Counted from the first letter of the stretch, positions 54,446-63,336 are shown. The stretch: 63,457 nt of DNA from Herbidospora sakaeratensis (GCF_001570525.1 NZ_BBXC01000012.1:188991-252447), one strand, 5' to 3'. Numbers and translations: made by a program. Notes: a model not told the origin generated them from the letters alone.

Positions 54446-55382
54446 CGCGCCGAGATTCGTTGTGGACGAGACCAGCTTTGATTTCCACGGTGTCGTCGGC
54501 GCGAGAATCACTGATTCTTTGGACCGTTTCAACGAGACATTTGCCCGTTTACGCAAAGATGGCCACACGCCCGCGAAGCCCCCCTACTTCGAGAACACAC
54601 TGTGTGAATCCGAGACGGAGCTGTTCGAATACCTCGCTTCCGAGTCCGGTGCAGAAGTCGACCGGGATGTGAAATTTCGCTTCTACAGCCTGATTCAGAA
54701 GTGCTCCGAATGGGATGACTCTATCCCGTTGGCCGATCAGGTGGCGGTCGCCGGAGCGGAGCCACGAGAGGCCTGGTCGATCGCTTACGCAACGACGATG
54801 GCCGTCCGTGATCGTGGCGTCGCATGTCTGGCGCTGGACCTGTGCGACCGAGCCGGTCTGTTACCCGTCCGGGTCGGCTCTGCGCAGATAACAATCTATT
54901 TTCTTTCCGGCTGTGAAGAAATCCCCGGTTACTGGCGCACTCTCTTCGCATTGGAGAACGTCGCCGAAGCGGACTTCTTCGTTCTGGCGGCCCAGGCGTT
55001 CCCGCGTCTTGTATTTCATGAAAGCCTGACCTTTCGCCGATTCCAGGGTGACTACCGCGACCTGCGAGAGCCGGTCGTCGTCCACCTGTCCGTCCTCAAC
55101 GATCTATTCCTCGATGTCTATGCGGCTCACAAGGCCAACCCTCGGGCCGTACGGATGGCTCTGGCCGAGCAGGGTTGCGAGGGCGTTTCGCCAGACAGCC
55201 CAAAAACTCACGCCAACAGCGCGGCCATGCGCCGCCGAGACGTTGAGTACGCCGGTCGGACCTACCGCTGTGAATGGCATATGAAGATCCGTCCGAACGT
55301 CGAACGCATTCATTTCGCGTTCGGGGGAGATCTGGGCGATCGAATCCTGGTCGGCGTTTTCGTCGACCACCTGCCGACCTGA
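54426..55382 (+). CDS. Unknown protein, cassette gene 3 (candidate effector)
   Basis: 318 residues from GTG at 54426, chosen because GGAGGA lies 7 nt upstream (54413-54418) and it overlaps gene 2 by 20 nt; ATG at 54381 lacks such a site. I recognise no catalogued family. Visible segments: PYFENTLCESETELFEYLAS, ALDLCDRAGLLPVRVGSAQI, FPRLVFHESLTFRRFQGDYR, and a compact conserved-looking C-terminus with CEWHMKIRPNVERIHFAF then ILVGVFVDHLPT. That end, with its alternating basic/aromatic strands, might be a small RelE-like or other beta-barrel domain; this is a guess. No membrane segment or signal. By position it is the effector or target-recognition part of the cassette. Confidence 0.75.
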   Translation: MRSDADDAPRFVVDETSFDFHGVVGARITDSLDRFNETFARLRKDGHTPAKPPYFENTLCESETELFEYLASESGAEVDRDVKFRFYSLIQKCSEWDDSIPLADQVAVAGAEPREAWSIAYATTMAVRDRGVACLALDLCDRAGLLPVRVGSAQITIYFLSGCEEIPGYWRTLFALENVAEADFFVLAAQAFPRLVFHESLTFRRFQGDYRDLREPVVVHLSVLNDLFLDVYAAHKANPRAVRMALAEQGCEGVSPDSPKTHANSAAMRRRDVEYAGRTYRCEWHMKIRPNVERIHFAFGGDLGDRILVGVFVDHLPT

Positions 55383-55487
55383 GGCATGGGAGATCTCCGG
55401 TACGCTAGGAGGAGTGCCTGTAACGCCTTCCGCTAGGGCGGGTGAGGGGTGGCGCTAAATCCGAATCGAGATCCCTAGGAGATCGTC

Positions 55488-56117
55488 GTGTCCGAAGTCA
55501 AGATCGCTTCCGAGCTGCGTGACCAGTTCGGCAAGGGCGCCGCTCGCAAGATCCGCCGCGCCAACCAGGTGCCCGTCGTCCTCTACGGCCACGGCACCGA
55601 GCCGCGTCACCTCACCATGCCCGGGCACGACCTGCTCCTCGCGCTCCGCACGCCCAACGTCCTCATCCGCATCGAGGGCGCGGTCAACGAGCTCGCTCTG
55701 CCCAAGGGCGTGCAGCGTGACCCGATCAAGGGCTTCCTGGAGCACGTCGACCTGATCCTCGTCCGCCGGGGCGAGAAGGTCACCGTCGAACTGCCGGTCA
55801 CCACCACCGGTGACGTCGTCAACGGCGCCATCCTCGACCAGCAGCTCGTCGCCGTCTCGGTCGAGGCCGAGGCGACCAACATCCCGAGCGGCGTCGAGAT
55901 CGACGTCGACGGCAAGGACGTCGGCTTCACCGTCAACGCCGGTGACCTCGACCTGCCGAAGGGCACCACCCTCGCGGTCGAGCCCGACACGCTCGTGCTC
56001 CACGTCATCGCCGCGCCGACGGTCGAGCTGCCCGAAGAGGGCGAGGCCGCCGAGGCGCCCGCCGCCGAGGCCGGCGACGAGGCCGCCGAGGGCGAGCCGG
56101 CCGCTGCCGCCGAATAA
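55488..56117 (+). CDS. rplY: 50S ribosomal protein L25/general stress protein Ctc
   Basis: 209 residues from GTG at 55488 with AGGAG ~9 nt upstream. The N-terminal L25 domain that binds 5S rRNA has LRDQFGKGAARKIRRANQVPVVLYGHG and PGHDLLLALRTPN. The TL5/Ctc C-terminal beta domain has GVEIDVDGKDVGFTVNAGDLDLPKGT. An acidic Ala/Glu tail of ~30 residues ends the protein. The 105 bp leader (55383-55487) has a possible -10 TACGCT at 55402 and otherwise no feature I recognise. It would adjoin prs if the cassette were absent. Confidence 0.94.
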   Translation: MSEVKIASELRDQFGKGAARKIRRANQVPVVLYGHGTEPRHLTMPGHDLLLALRTPNVLIRIEGAVNELALPKGVQRDPIKGFLEHVDLILVRRGEKVTVELPVTTTGDVVNGAILDQQLVAVSVEAEATNIPSGVEIDVDGKDVGFTVNAGDLDLPKGTTLAVEPDTLVLHVIAAPTVELPEEGEAAEAPAAEAGDEAAEGEPAAAAE

Positions 56118-56130
56118 GGCGTTTCTGTAA

Positions 56131-56164
56131 GGTCCCCCACAGGGAGATCCTGTGGGGGACCTTT
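56131..56164 (+). terminator. Terminator after rplY
   Basis: GGTCCCCCACAGG (56131-56143) pairs perfectly with CCTGTGGGGGACC (56149-56161), loop GAGAT, followed by TTT. It lies 20 bp before the pth start, so pth is presumably expressed by read-through or its own promoter. Confidence 0.88.
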
Positions 56165-56183
56165 CCGTGTGAGGAGACATGCA

Positions 56184-56774
56184 GTGGACCGCTGGCTGAT
56201 CGCCGGGCTGGGCAATCCCGGGCCCGAGTACGCCGGGAACCGGCACAACGCGGGCTTCATGGTGGCCGACGAACTGGCCGCGCGGGCCGGCGGGCGGTTC
56301 AAGGCCCACCGGTCGCGCGCGGAGGTGCTCGAAGGGCGGCTGGCCGGGGTGCCGGTGGTGCTGGCGAAGCCCATGACGTACATGAATCTGTCGGGCGGGC
56401 CGGTGAAGGCGCTGGCCGACTTCTACAAGACCGGGCTGAACCTCATCGTCGTCCACGACGAGCTCGACGTGCCCTACGGCGCGTTGCGCGCCAAGAAGGG
56501 CGGCGGCGACAACGGGCACAACGGGCTGAAGTCGATCACCAAGGCGATGACCCCCGAATACCTGCGGTTGCGGTTCGGGATCGGGCGGCCGCCGGGGCGC
56601 ATGGACACCGCCGTCTACGTGCTGAAGGACTTCGCCACCGTCGAGCGCAAGGACCTGCCGTTCCTGGTCGACCGGGCGGCCGACATGGTCGAGGCGCTGA
56701 TGGTCGACGGGCTCGAATCGACCCAGAACAAGTTCCACGCCGCCGACCTCAACCCGGTCAAGCCGCCTCGGTAG
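56184..56774 (+). CDS. pth: Peptidyl-tRNA hydrolase
   Basis: 196 residues from GTG at 56184, set by GAGGAG 7 nt upstream. Releases stalled peptides from tRNA. Motifs: [23 protein letters not shown] (catalytic His in RHNAGF), [45 protein letters not shown] and [10 protein letters not shown]. Complete length. It converges on the LysR gene with a 17-nt overlap. Confidence 0.95.
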   Translation: MDRWLIAGLGNPGPEYAGNRHNAGFMVADELAARAGGRFKAHRSRAEVLEGRLAGVPVVLAKPMTYMNLSGGPVKALADFYKTGLNLIVVHDELDVPYGALRAKKGGGDNGHNGLKSITKAMTPEYLRLRFGIGRPPGRMDTAVYVLKDFATVERKDLPFLVDRAADMVEALMVDGLESTQNKFHAADLNPVKPPR

Positions 56775-57681
56775 CCCATTCGGGCGTCCACGTGCCCGTT
56801 CCCTGCTTCACGGCGCCCAGATGCTCGCGCAGGTCGCCGAGCGCGGCGTGCGGGTTGCCGCGCCGCCAGATCAGCGAGTGGGGGTAGACCGGGGTCGGGT
56901 CGTGTACGGCAATACGACGCAACCCCTGCTCGGAGGGCCAGACCAGCCGGGTCAGCTCGCCCACGAAGGTGGCCAGCGACGGCGACCCGGCGAGCGTGTC
57001 GAGCAGCGGGTCGGTGCCGAAGCCGGGCCCGGTGACCTCGATGGTCAGCCCGAACGCGGCGGCAAGGGTCTCATAGTAGGCGGCCCACTCGGTCCCGGCG
57101 ACGATGCCCGGCATCCAGATCAGGTGCCCGGCCAGGTCGGCCGGGGTGACCGCCGTGGCGTCGGCGAGCGGGTGGCCGGGCCCGGTGAGCAGCTGGACGG
57201 GCTCGTCGAACACCCGGACGGCCCCGATGTCACCCGGCAGCCGCGACCGGTCGACGGCGCGGAACGACGCGTCGATCGAGCCCGAGGCGAGCGCCTCGAC
57301 GGCCGCGCCGGCGTCGAAGAGGGTGACGACGTCGAGCTCGACCTCGGGACGGGCGCGATGGAACCCGCCCAGCACCGACGCGGGCGCGAGCCGCCGCCCG
57401 ATCACGTCGACCCGCAGCGGACGGCGGCCGGGGCGCACGCTGGCGAGCGCCCGTTCCTCCACTCTGAGCAGGTCGCGGGCGTGGGGGAGGAACGCCTGCC
57501 CGTCGACGGTGAGCCGGGCGCCCCGCGCGGTCCGGGTGAACAGCCGCACGCCGAGCGTGCGCTCCAGCGTGGCGATGCGCTTGGACACGGCCTGCTGGGT
57601 GATCGAGAGGTCGTCGGCGGCGTCCTGGAAACGGCCCGCGTCGACGACCGCCACGAAGCTGCGCACGACGTCCAGATCCAC
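56758..57681 (-). CDS. LysR-family transcriptional regulator
   Basis: 307 residues from GTG at 57681. The N-terminal winged HTH is [51 protein letters not shown] two-lobed effector domain follows ([21 protein letters not shown] onward). It is divergent from the MFS transporter gene with 83 bp between, the usual arrangement for a LysR protein that controls its neighbour. Effector unknown. Confidence 0.92.
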   Translation of the reverse strand: MDLDVVRSFVAVVDAGRFQDAADDLSITQQAVSKRIATLERTLGVRLFTRTARGARLTVDGQAFLPHARDLLRVEERALASVRPGRRPLRVDVIGRRLAPASVLGGFHRARPEVELDVVTLFDAGAAVEALASGSIDASFRAVDRSRLPGDIGAVRVFDEPVQLLTGPGHPLADATAVTPADLAGHLIWMPGIVAGTEWAAYYETLAAAFGLTIEVTGPGFGTDPLLDTLAGSPSLATFVGELTRLVWPSEQGLRRIAVHDPTPVYPHSLIWRRGNPHAALGDLREHLGAVKQGTGTWTPEWATEAA

Positions 57682-57764
57682 CCCGGCAGGGTAGCGGCCA
57701 CAACGTTTCGTTGTGCGGCCCGGGATCGATAGTTGTTTGAGCCGGTTCGTGCCGACCCGCTTCG

Positions 57765-58949
57765 ATGCTCACCGTGGATCGGCGATTCGGGTGGGTGTGG
57801 GCGGCGTACGCGGTGAGCGCCTATGGCACGTGGCTGGGGTTCGGGGCGTTTCCGCTGATCGCGGTGCTGGTGCTCGACGTCGGCCCGGCGCAGGTGTCGG
57901 CGTTGTCGGCGGCCGGTCTGGCCGTGGGGGCGGTGGCCGCGGTGCCGCTCGGGCCGTGGGTGGAGTTCCGGGGCAAGCGGCAGGTGATGGTCGCGGCCGA
58001 CCTGGTCCGGTTCGCGGCCCTGGTGAGCGTGCCCGCCGCCTATGCCCTCGGCTGGTTGGGCTTCGGTCAGCTCGTGGTGGTCTCGGTCGTCGCCGCGGCG
58101 GCGAAGATCGCCTTCAACGCCGCCGCCGGCGCGTACCTGAAGGGCCTGCTCTCCCCGCCCGACCTCCTCGTCGCCAACGGGCGGCTGGAGTCGACGATGT
58201 GGTCGGCGAGCGTGGTCGGCCCGCCGCTCGGCGGGGCCGCGATCGGCGTGTTCGGGCCGGTGGTCACGGTGCTGGCCGACGCGGTCAGTTATCTGGTGTC
58301 GGCGCTCTGCGTGCGCGCGATCGGCGGCGGCGAGCCGCCCCCCGCGCCGCGCCCGGAACGGTCACGGCCCGGCGACCTGCTCGACGGGTGGCGCGAGATC
58401 CTGGCCCATCGGGCGCTGCGGCGGCTGTTCTGCACCACGGTCCTGTTCAACGGCCTGCTGCTGGCCACCGAACCGCTGCTCGCGGTCCTGCTGCTCGACC
58501 GGCTGGGCTTCACCCCGTGGCAGTACGGGCTGGTCTTCGCGCTCCCGTGCCTGGGCGGCCTGGCCGGGGCGAGGCTGGCGCGCCCGCTGGCGGCCCGGTT
58601 CGGCCAGGGCAGGGTGCTGCGCGTCGCGGGCATGGCGCGGACGTGCTGGCCGGTGTGGCTGGCGTTCGTCCAGCCGGGCGTGCCGGGGATCGTGCTGGTG
58701 ATCGTCGTGCAGTTCGGGCTGGTGTTCTGCTGCGCGGTGTTCGGGCCGCTGCTGGCGACGTACCGGCTGGAACGCATCGCCCCCGACCGGGTGGCCCGCA
58801 CCCTGACGGCCTGGTCGGTCACCGGAAGCCTCGCCATCGCGGCCCTGACGGCGATCTGGGGCCTGCTCGCCGCCGCCATCGGCCCCCGCGAGGCCATCGC
58901 CGCAGCCGGGGTGCTCATCCTGTTCACCGGCTTGTCAGGGAAGCCCTGA
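57765..58949 (+). CDS. MFS transporter, probable drug exporter
   Basis: 394 residues with 12 predicted helices. It opens [35 protein letters not shown], the N-terminus of the MFS_3-like exporters, and has the loop 2-3 motif [22 protein letters not shown] cytoplasmic Pro/Arg linker (~185-205) joins the halves. Substrate unknown. The stop lies inside the first GTCAGGG palindrome at 58934-58950. Confidence 0.88.
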   Translation: MLTVDRRFGWVWAAYAVSAYGTWLGFGAFPLIAVLVLDVGPAQVSALSAAGLAVGAVAAVPLGPWVEFRGKRQVMVAADLVRFAALVSVPAAYALGWLGFGQLVVVSVVAAAAKIAFNAAAGAYLKGLLSPPDLLVANGRLESTMWSASVVGPPLGGAAIGVFGPVVTVLADAVSYLVSALCVRAIGGGEPPPAPRPERSRPGDLLDGWREILAHRALRRLFCTTVLFNGLLLATEPLLAVLLLDRLGFTPWQYGLVFALPCLGGLAGARLARPLAARFGQGRVLRVAGMARTCWPVWLAFVQPGVPGIVLVIVVQFGLVFCCAVFGPLLATYRLERIAPDRVARTLTAWSVTGSLAIAALTAIWGLLAAAIGPREAIAAAGVLILFTGLSGKP

Positions 58950-58977
58950 CGCACTAATTTGTCAGGACACCCCTGAC
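58934..58977. promoter_or_regulatory. Twin GTCAGG-N5-CCTGAC palindromes
   Basis: GTCAGGGAAGCCCTGAC (58934-58950) and GTCAGGACACCCCTGAC (58961-58977) are 17-bp inverted repeats sharing TTGTCAGG left flanks. Their centres are 27 bp apart and the second ends 15 bp before the next start codon. They look like operators; as RNA they could also form hairpins. Confidence 0.6.
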
Positions 58978-58992
58978 GAAGTGGAGCGTCTC

Positions 58993-59364
58993 ATGACTGT
59001 GGAAGCCCGCATCCGGTGTTCCTTCTGCGGCAAACCCGACACCGAGGTCGAACGAATCGTGGCCGGTCCGGGCGTCTACATCTGCGACCAATGCGTCGGC
59101 CTGGCCGTCACGGTCATCGAACAGAGCGCCGCCCTAGCGGAAGAAGGCGATCCGAAGCCGAAGCTCCCGATGTGGAGCTCCCTGTCCGACGAGGAGATGC
59201 TCAACCACATCCCCCGGGTCTCCGCCCACATCGACGCCACGGAGGCGGACCTGGTGGCCTGGGTCCGCGAACTCAGAAGGCGCGGCACCACCTGGACCAA
59301 GATCGGGGAGTCGCTCGGCATCACCCGCCAATCAGCCTGGGAGCGCTTCTCCGGCGAGGAGTGA
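58993..59364 (+). CDS. ClpX-type zinc-finger plus HTH protein
   Basis: 123 residues from ATG at 58993 (GGAG at 58983); GTG at 58981 is possible. The N-terminal ~40 residues are a ClpX C4 zinc finger ([30 protein letters not shown]; CxxC...CxxC), but no AAA+ domain follows. The C-terminus ([26 protein letters not shown]) is a helix-turn-helix of a type common in actinobacterial regulators. It may recruit Clp substrates or adaptors, or sense a partner and bind DNA, perhaps its own upstream palindromes. Function not established. Confidence 0.8.
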   Translation: MTVEARIRCSFCGKPDTEVERIVAGPGVYICDQCVGLAVTVIEQSAALAEEGDPKPKLPMWSSLSDEEMLNHIPRVSAHIDATEADLVAWVRELRRRGTTWTKIGESLGITRQSAWERFSGEE

Positions 59365-59396
59365 CGCCGGAACCCGCCCTTCTGAGGCCGGGGCGA

Positions 59397-60257
59397 TCAC
59401 GATCCGCCCCCGGCCCTGACCCACAGGGCGTGTATCTCCCGGACGAGGAGCTCGGGCGCCTCCACGGGCACCATGTGCCCGCTGCCCTCGGCCCACACGT
59501 GCCGGCCTCGGGGAAGCGCACGGGCCAGCCGCCGGTGGCTGCCGGTGATCTGCGCCCGCATCGCGCCCGCGGTCGCGGAGATGACCGTGACGGGGACATC
59601 GGGCAGGGAGAAGTCGTCACTCACCTGGCGTAATTTCCGGAAACCGTCGGCCAGGCAGCGTGCCTCGGCCCGGTGGGCGCGGAGGGCCGCCGGGGTGAAC
59701 TCCTCATCGCGCACCTCGGCGAGCATCTCGGGCGGGAAGCGCCCGTACAGGCGGCGTCCGGCCAGTGCTCCCATGAGGCCGAGCCTGGTCAGCGGGGCGG
59801 TGAGGAGGTTGCTCACCGCCCCGGCCACGGCCAGGGCCCGGCTGTAGTAGAGATCGCAGTCTTCGGCGGCCTGATCCACCAGCACCAGCCCCGCCACCAG
59901 GTCGGGACGCCGGTAGGCGAGCAGGCGGCAGATCGGTCCACCGAGGCTGTGCCCGACCAGGACGAACGGCCCGCCGCCGACCGCCCCGAGCAGGTCTTCC
60001 AGATCGTCGACGATCCGCTCCAGGCAGCGTGGCGCGGTGTCAGGCTCGCTGCGGCCGAATCCGGCCCGGTCGTAGGCCAGTGTGCCGGTGTATCGGGCCA
60101 CCTGTCCTTGGACGAGGCCCCAGATCACGCGGGACCCGTTGCCCCCGGACTCGAACACGACCCGAGGCCGGCCGCTGCCCAGGGAGACATGGTGCAGCCT
60201 GCGACCGTCGCGGGTGAGGGCATGTCCCGAATCACCGAAAGCGCTGCTCGCGTCCAC
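59397..60257 (-). CDS. Alpha/beta hydrolase
   Basis: 286 residues from GTG at 60257. Family marks: VVFESGGNGSRVIWGLVQ (oxyanion region), LAYDRAGFGRSEPD, FVLVGHSLGGPICRLLAYRRPDLVAGLVLVDQA with nucleophile Ser in GHSLGG, and VWAEGSGHMVPVEAPELLV with the catalytic His. No signal peptide. Substrate unknown. Its upstream region runs into the structured repeats at 60311-60471. Confidence 0.88.
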   Translation of the reverse strand: MDASSAFGDSGHALTRDGRRLHHVSLGSGRPRVVFESGGNGSRVIWGLVQGQVARYTGTLAYDRAGFGRSEPDTAPRCLERIVDDLEDLLGAVGGGPFVLVGHSLGGPICRLLAYRRPDLVAGLVLVDQAAEDCDLYYSRALAVAGAVSNLLTAPLTRLGLMGALAGRRLYGRFPPEMLAEVRDEEFTPAALRAHRAEARCLADGFRKLRQVSDDFSLPDVPVTVISATAGAMRAQITGSHRRLARALPRGRHVWAEGSGHMVPVEAPELLVREIHALWVRAGGGS

Positions 60258-60310
60258 GGTCCGAGTGTGTCAGCCACGCCAGACGTTCCACCACGTCTAC
60301 TCATGCGGTG

Positions 60311-60399
60311 CCCGAGCGCGCCGGCGTCTGGACTGAGGAGCGCAGGAGAGCGAAGCGAACCGGAGCGACGAGGGAAGACGCCGGCTGAAAGCGCTCGGG
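60311..60399. repeat. Dispersed structured element, hairpin copy (c)
   Basis: Outer stem CCCGAGCGC (60311-60319) pairs with GCGCTCGGG (60391-60399). Inner stem GCCGGCGTCT (60320-60329) pairs with AGACGCCGGC (60376-60385). A 5-nt bulge TGAAA separates the two stems, and a 46-nt loop starting GGACTGAGGAGCGC matches the loop of copy (a). The inner stem differs from copy (a) by two compensatory base-pair changes. It lies between the divergent hydrolase and the convergent exonuclease end. Confidence 0.75.
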
Positions 60400-60471
60400 C
60401 CCGCGCGTGCGGAGCACGCGCAATCTACACAGCGCTCGGGCCCGCGCGTGCGGAGCACGCGCAATCGACAC
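60390..60471. repeat. Two tandem 41-bp units with an internal hairpin
   Basis: Units at 60390-60430 and 60431-60471 differ at one base (CAATCTAC / CAATCGAC). Each holds GCGCGTGC-gga-GCACGCGC, an 8-bp hairpin that may act as a bidirectional terminator for the exonuclease gene. Unit 1 begins at the last base of the bulge and carries the outer right arm of element (c). Confidence 0.85.
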
Positions 60472-60480
60472 AGCGCGCAG

Positions 60481-61053
60481 TCACACCCGCCATTCCATGA
60501 TGTTCTGGAACAACTCCGCCTGTTCGATCGCGTCGTCGAGGGCGTGATGTGAGTGCGGATGCGTGGAACGTAGCTCTTTCGGCATCTGTCGTTTCGACGA
60601 CCAGGTGAGGGGAACACCCGCTTTCGCGGCATACAAGGTCTTGATGTCGAGCGCCCTGGAATGCCCGAACGGCGAATCCCCCGCGAAATTGATGAAGTAC
60701 CAGTACATCCACATCCAGTCGAACGACAACGGAAACGCGACCATCACCGGAGTCGTCCCGTCGCACACCTTTCGCACCCATGCCGCCGCCGACTCCATCG
60801 CCTCTTTGGGGTCGCGGCCCTCACGAAGCAGCAGGTCACGGTCGAGGCCGCTGACCTCCAGGGCTGACGGCACGAATTCGTCGCTGATCGGCCGCAGTTC
60901 CGCGTAAAAGGTGGTCAGGGTCGGATCGTGCCGGGTGAACTCGCGCCCGAGCCGCCGGCCCGCGACCGTCATCCCGAAACTCACCATGGAATATGGGCCG
61001 GGAATGGGGCCGTCCGCCTCGATGTCGACGGAAATGTACGTCTCGGCTTTCAC
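60481..61053 (-). CDS. DEDDh 3'-5' exonuclease (RNase T/RNase AS-like)
   Basis: 190 residues. Exo I SVDIEADG supplies Asp10 and Glu12; the middle has FPLSFDWMWMYWYFINFAGDSP, with the Exo II aspartate; and HHALDD (169-174) is Exo III with the general-base histidine. A compact single-domain exonuclease of this kind could process RNA ends (RNase AS in mycobacteria trims poly(A)). The WMWMYWYF aromatic run near Exo II is typical of this subgroup. Start ATG at 61053, divergent from the sugar transferase. Confidence 0.82.
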   Translation of the reverse strand: MKAETYISVDIEADGPIPGPYSMVSFGMTVAGRRLGREFTRHDPTLTTFYAELRPISDEFVPSALEVSGLDRDLLLREGRDPKEAMESAAAWVRKVCDGTTPVMVAFPLSFDWMWMYWYFINFAGDSPFGHSRALDIKTLYAAKAGVPLTWSSKRQMPKELRSTHPHSHHALDDAIEQAELFQNIMEWRV

Positions 61054-61121
61054 TGAATTCTCCCAGGAGCTGGCGCTAGCATTCCTGCGGTCGGTAAACG
61101 TTCGGTAAAGGGGGCTTGTGG

Positions 61122-62558
61122 GTGACAGTCGTCGACCGGCCGAGAACGGCCGTGAAGCGCATGGGTCCCGGGTGGGCGGCGCGATATCGGGCCACGGTGA
61201 TCTTCTCCGACATTCTGTGCGCCCTTCTCGCCGGTGGTCTGGCGGTCGTCGTCCGGTTCGGTGAGGTTACTCCCTACGTCGAGCCTTACGCACTGTCAAG
61301 CGCGGCGTTGCCGCTGTTGTGGGTCGTCGTCGTGGGGCTGAGCCGGGCGTACGAGCCGCGCTTCGCGGGGGTCGGGTCGGAGGAGTTCCGGCGGGTGGCG
61401 CGGGCGGGGGTGATGCTGACGGCCGCCGTCGCCGTGGTGGCGTACGTGACCAAGATCGACGTCGCCCGCGGTTACGTTATCATCGCGTTACCAGTGATGA
61501 CCCTTTTAACACTGCTGGCCCGATATGCCCTGCGGCGCAATCTGCACCGCAAGCGGACGAAGCTCCAGTGCATGCGGCGGGTCATCGCGGTGGGCCACCA
61601 GGGGTCGGTCGCCGACCTCGTGCGGCTGCTGCAGAAGGAGCGCTACCACGGCATGCACATCGTCGGGGCCTGCCTGCCCGACGACCGCGCCTGCGCCGGC
61701 TCCGAAGGGGTGGGCGTGCCGGTGCTGGGCGGGTTCTCCGACGTGCCCCTCGTGGTGGCCCAGGCCCAGGCCGACACGGTCGCGGTGCTCGCCTGTCCCG
61801 AGCTCGACGGCTCGGCGCTGCGGCGGCTCGCGTGGCGGCTGGAGAAGTCGCGCACCGATCTGGTGGTGGCGCCGGCGTTGATGGAGGTCGCGGGGCCGCG
61901 TACGACGATCCGGCCGGTGGCGGGCATGCCGCTGCTGCACGTCGAGCACCCCGAGCTGGCCGGCGGGCGGCGGCTCGTCAAGAACGTCTTCGACCGCGTC
62001 GTCGCGGGGCTCGGCCTGCTGCTGGTCTCCCCGTTGTTCCTGCTCATCGCGGTCGCCGTGCGGGCGACCAGCCCGGGGCCGGCGTTCTTCCGGCAGACCC
62101 GCGTCGGCAAGGACGGCCGCACGTTCACCATCGTCAAGTTCCGCACGATGGGGGTCGACGCCGAGAACCGCAAGGTCGAGCTGGCCAGTGACCGCGACGG
62201 CGTGCTGTTCAAGATCAGGCACGATCCCCGCGTCACCCGCGTCGGGGCCTTCCTGCGCCGCCACTCGCTCGACGAGCTGCCCCAGCTCGTGAACGTGGTC
62301 AAGGGCGACATGTCCCTCGTCGGCCCCCGTCCGCCGCTGCCCGAGGAGGTCGCCCGCTACGGCGACGACGTCCGGAGACGACTGCTCGTCAGACCGGGCA
62401 TGACCGGGTTGTGGCAGGTCAGCGGCCGATCGGATCTGTCGTGGGAGGAAGCTGTACGGTTGGACCTGCGCTACATGGAAAACTGGTCACTCACCCTCGA
62501 CCTCCAGATCATGTGGAAGACGTGGTCGGCCGTGGCACGCGGATCGGGAGCCTACTAA
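61122..62558 (+). CDS. Polyprenyl-phosphate sugar-1-phosphate transferase (exopolysaccharide initiation)
   Basis: 478 residues from GTG at 61122 with GGGG 7 nt upstream; a TTG at 61116 is too close to that site. Four N-terminal membrane helices, a soluble nucleotide-binding-like middle domain (VIAVGHQGSVADLVRLLQKE), a fifth helix (VVAGLGLLLVSPLFLLIAVAV) and the bacterial sugar-transferase domain: GPAFFRQTRVGKDGRTFTIVKFRTM, LRRHSLDELPQLVNVVKGDMSLVGPRPPLPEE and RPGMTGLWQVSGRSDLSW. It transfers a sugar-1-phosphate to undecaprenyl phosphate. No other exopolysaccharide genes follow here. Confidence 0.92.
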   Translation: MTVVDRPRTAVKRMGPGWAARYRATVIFSDILCALLAGGLAVVVRFGEVTPYVEPYALSSAALPLLWVVVVGLSRAYEPRFAGVGSEEFRRVARAGVMLTAAVAVVAYVTKIDVARGYVIIALPVMTLLTLLARYALRRNLHRKRTKLQCMRRVIAVGHQGSVADLVRLLQKERYHGMHIVGACLPDDRACAGSEGVGVPVLGGFSDVPLVVAQAQADTVAVLACPELDGSALRRLAWRLEKSRTDLVVAPALMEVAGPRTTIRPVAGMPLLHVEHPELAGGRRLVKNVFDRVVAGLGLLLVSPLFLLIAVAVRATSPGPAFFRQTRVGKDGRTFTIVKFRTMGVDAENRKVELASDRDGVLFKIRHDPRVTRVGAFLRRHSLDELPQLVNVVKGDMSLVGPRPPLPEEVARYGDDVRRRLLVRPGMTGLWQVSGRSDLSWEEAVRLDLRYMENWSLTLDLQIMWKTWSAVARGSGAY

Positions 62559-62561
62559 CCA

Positions 62562-63320
62562 GTGATGACGATCAGAGACGATCATTCGCTCGCCGGAGAC
62601 CTCGCGACGGAGGCGGGTGAGAAACTGCTCCGCCTGCGCGCCCAATACGGGTTCGACGACGCCAAGGCGCTGAAGGACGCGGGCGACCGCTCGTCCCACG
62701 ACTTCCTCGTCGAATCGCTCGGACGGCTGCGCCCGAGCGACCACATCCTGTCCGAGGAGGGCGAGCGCACCAACCCGGCGCGGCTGTCGGCCAACCGGGT
62801 CTGGATCGTCGACCCGCTCGACGGCACCCGCGAGTTCTCCGAGGCCGGCCGCACCGACTGGGCCGTCCACGTGGCGTTGTGGGAGGAGGGCCGGCTCGCC
62901 GCCGGGGCCATCGCGCTCCCGGCCCAGGGCGCGACGCTGACCACCGCCAACCCGCCGAAGCTGCCGGCCGGCAACGGCCAGCGCCCCCGGATCGCGGTGT
63001 CCCGCACCCGCCCGCCCGAGTTCGTGCAGAAGCTCGCCTACCTGGTCGGGGCCGATCTCGTCCCCATCGGCAGCGCCGGCGCGAAGATCGCCGCCGTGCT
63101 GACCGGTCAGGTCGAGGCATACGTCCACGCGGGTGGGCAGTATGAATGGGACTCGGCCGCCCCGGTGGCCGTGGCGCTGGCGGCCGGCGCCCACGCGAGC
63201 CGGATCGACGGGTCGGAACTGATCTACAACCAGGCCGACCCCTCGTTGCCGGATATCCTGGTTTCCCTACCGGACTTGGCGCCGACGCTGCTCGCCGGGA
63301 TCCGTGATCTTCACCAGTAA
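62562..63320 (+). CDS. cysQ: 3'(2'),5'-bisphosphate nucleotidase
   Basis: 252-residue FIG-superfamily phosphatase that recycles phosphoadenosine phosphate (PAP) from sulfate assimilation. Metal sites: LSEEGE (cf. EE), IVDPLDGTREF (DPxDGT) and EWDSAAPVAVALAAG (WDxAA). GTG at 62562 or ATG at 62565 starts it, 3 nt after the sugar transferase stop. The downstream cysD start supports the PAP role over inositol monophosphatase. Confidence 0.9.
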   Translation: MMTIRDDHSLAGDLATEAGEKLLRLRAQYGFDDAKALKDAGDRSSHDFLVESLGRLRPSDHILSEEGERTNPARLSANRVWIVDPLDGTREFSEAGRTDWAVHVALWEEGRLAAGAIALPAQGATLTTANPPKLPAGNGQRPRIAVSRTRPPEFVQKLAYLVGADLVPIGSAGAKIAAVLTGQVEAYVHAGGQYEWDSAAPVAVALAAGAHASRIDGSELIYNQADPSLPDILVSLPDLAPTLLAGIRDLHQ

Positions 63321-63336
63321 CCCATAAGGAACCGTT

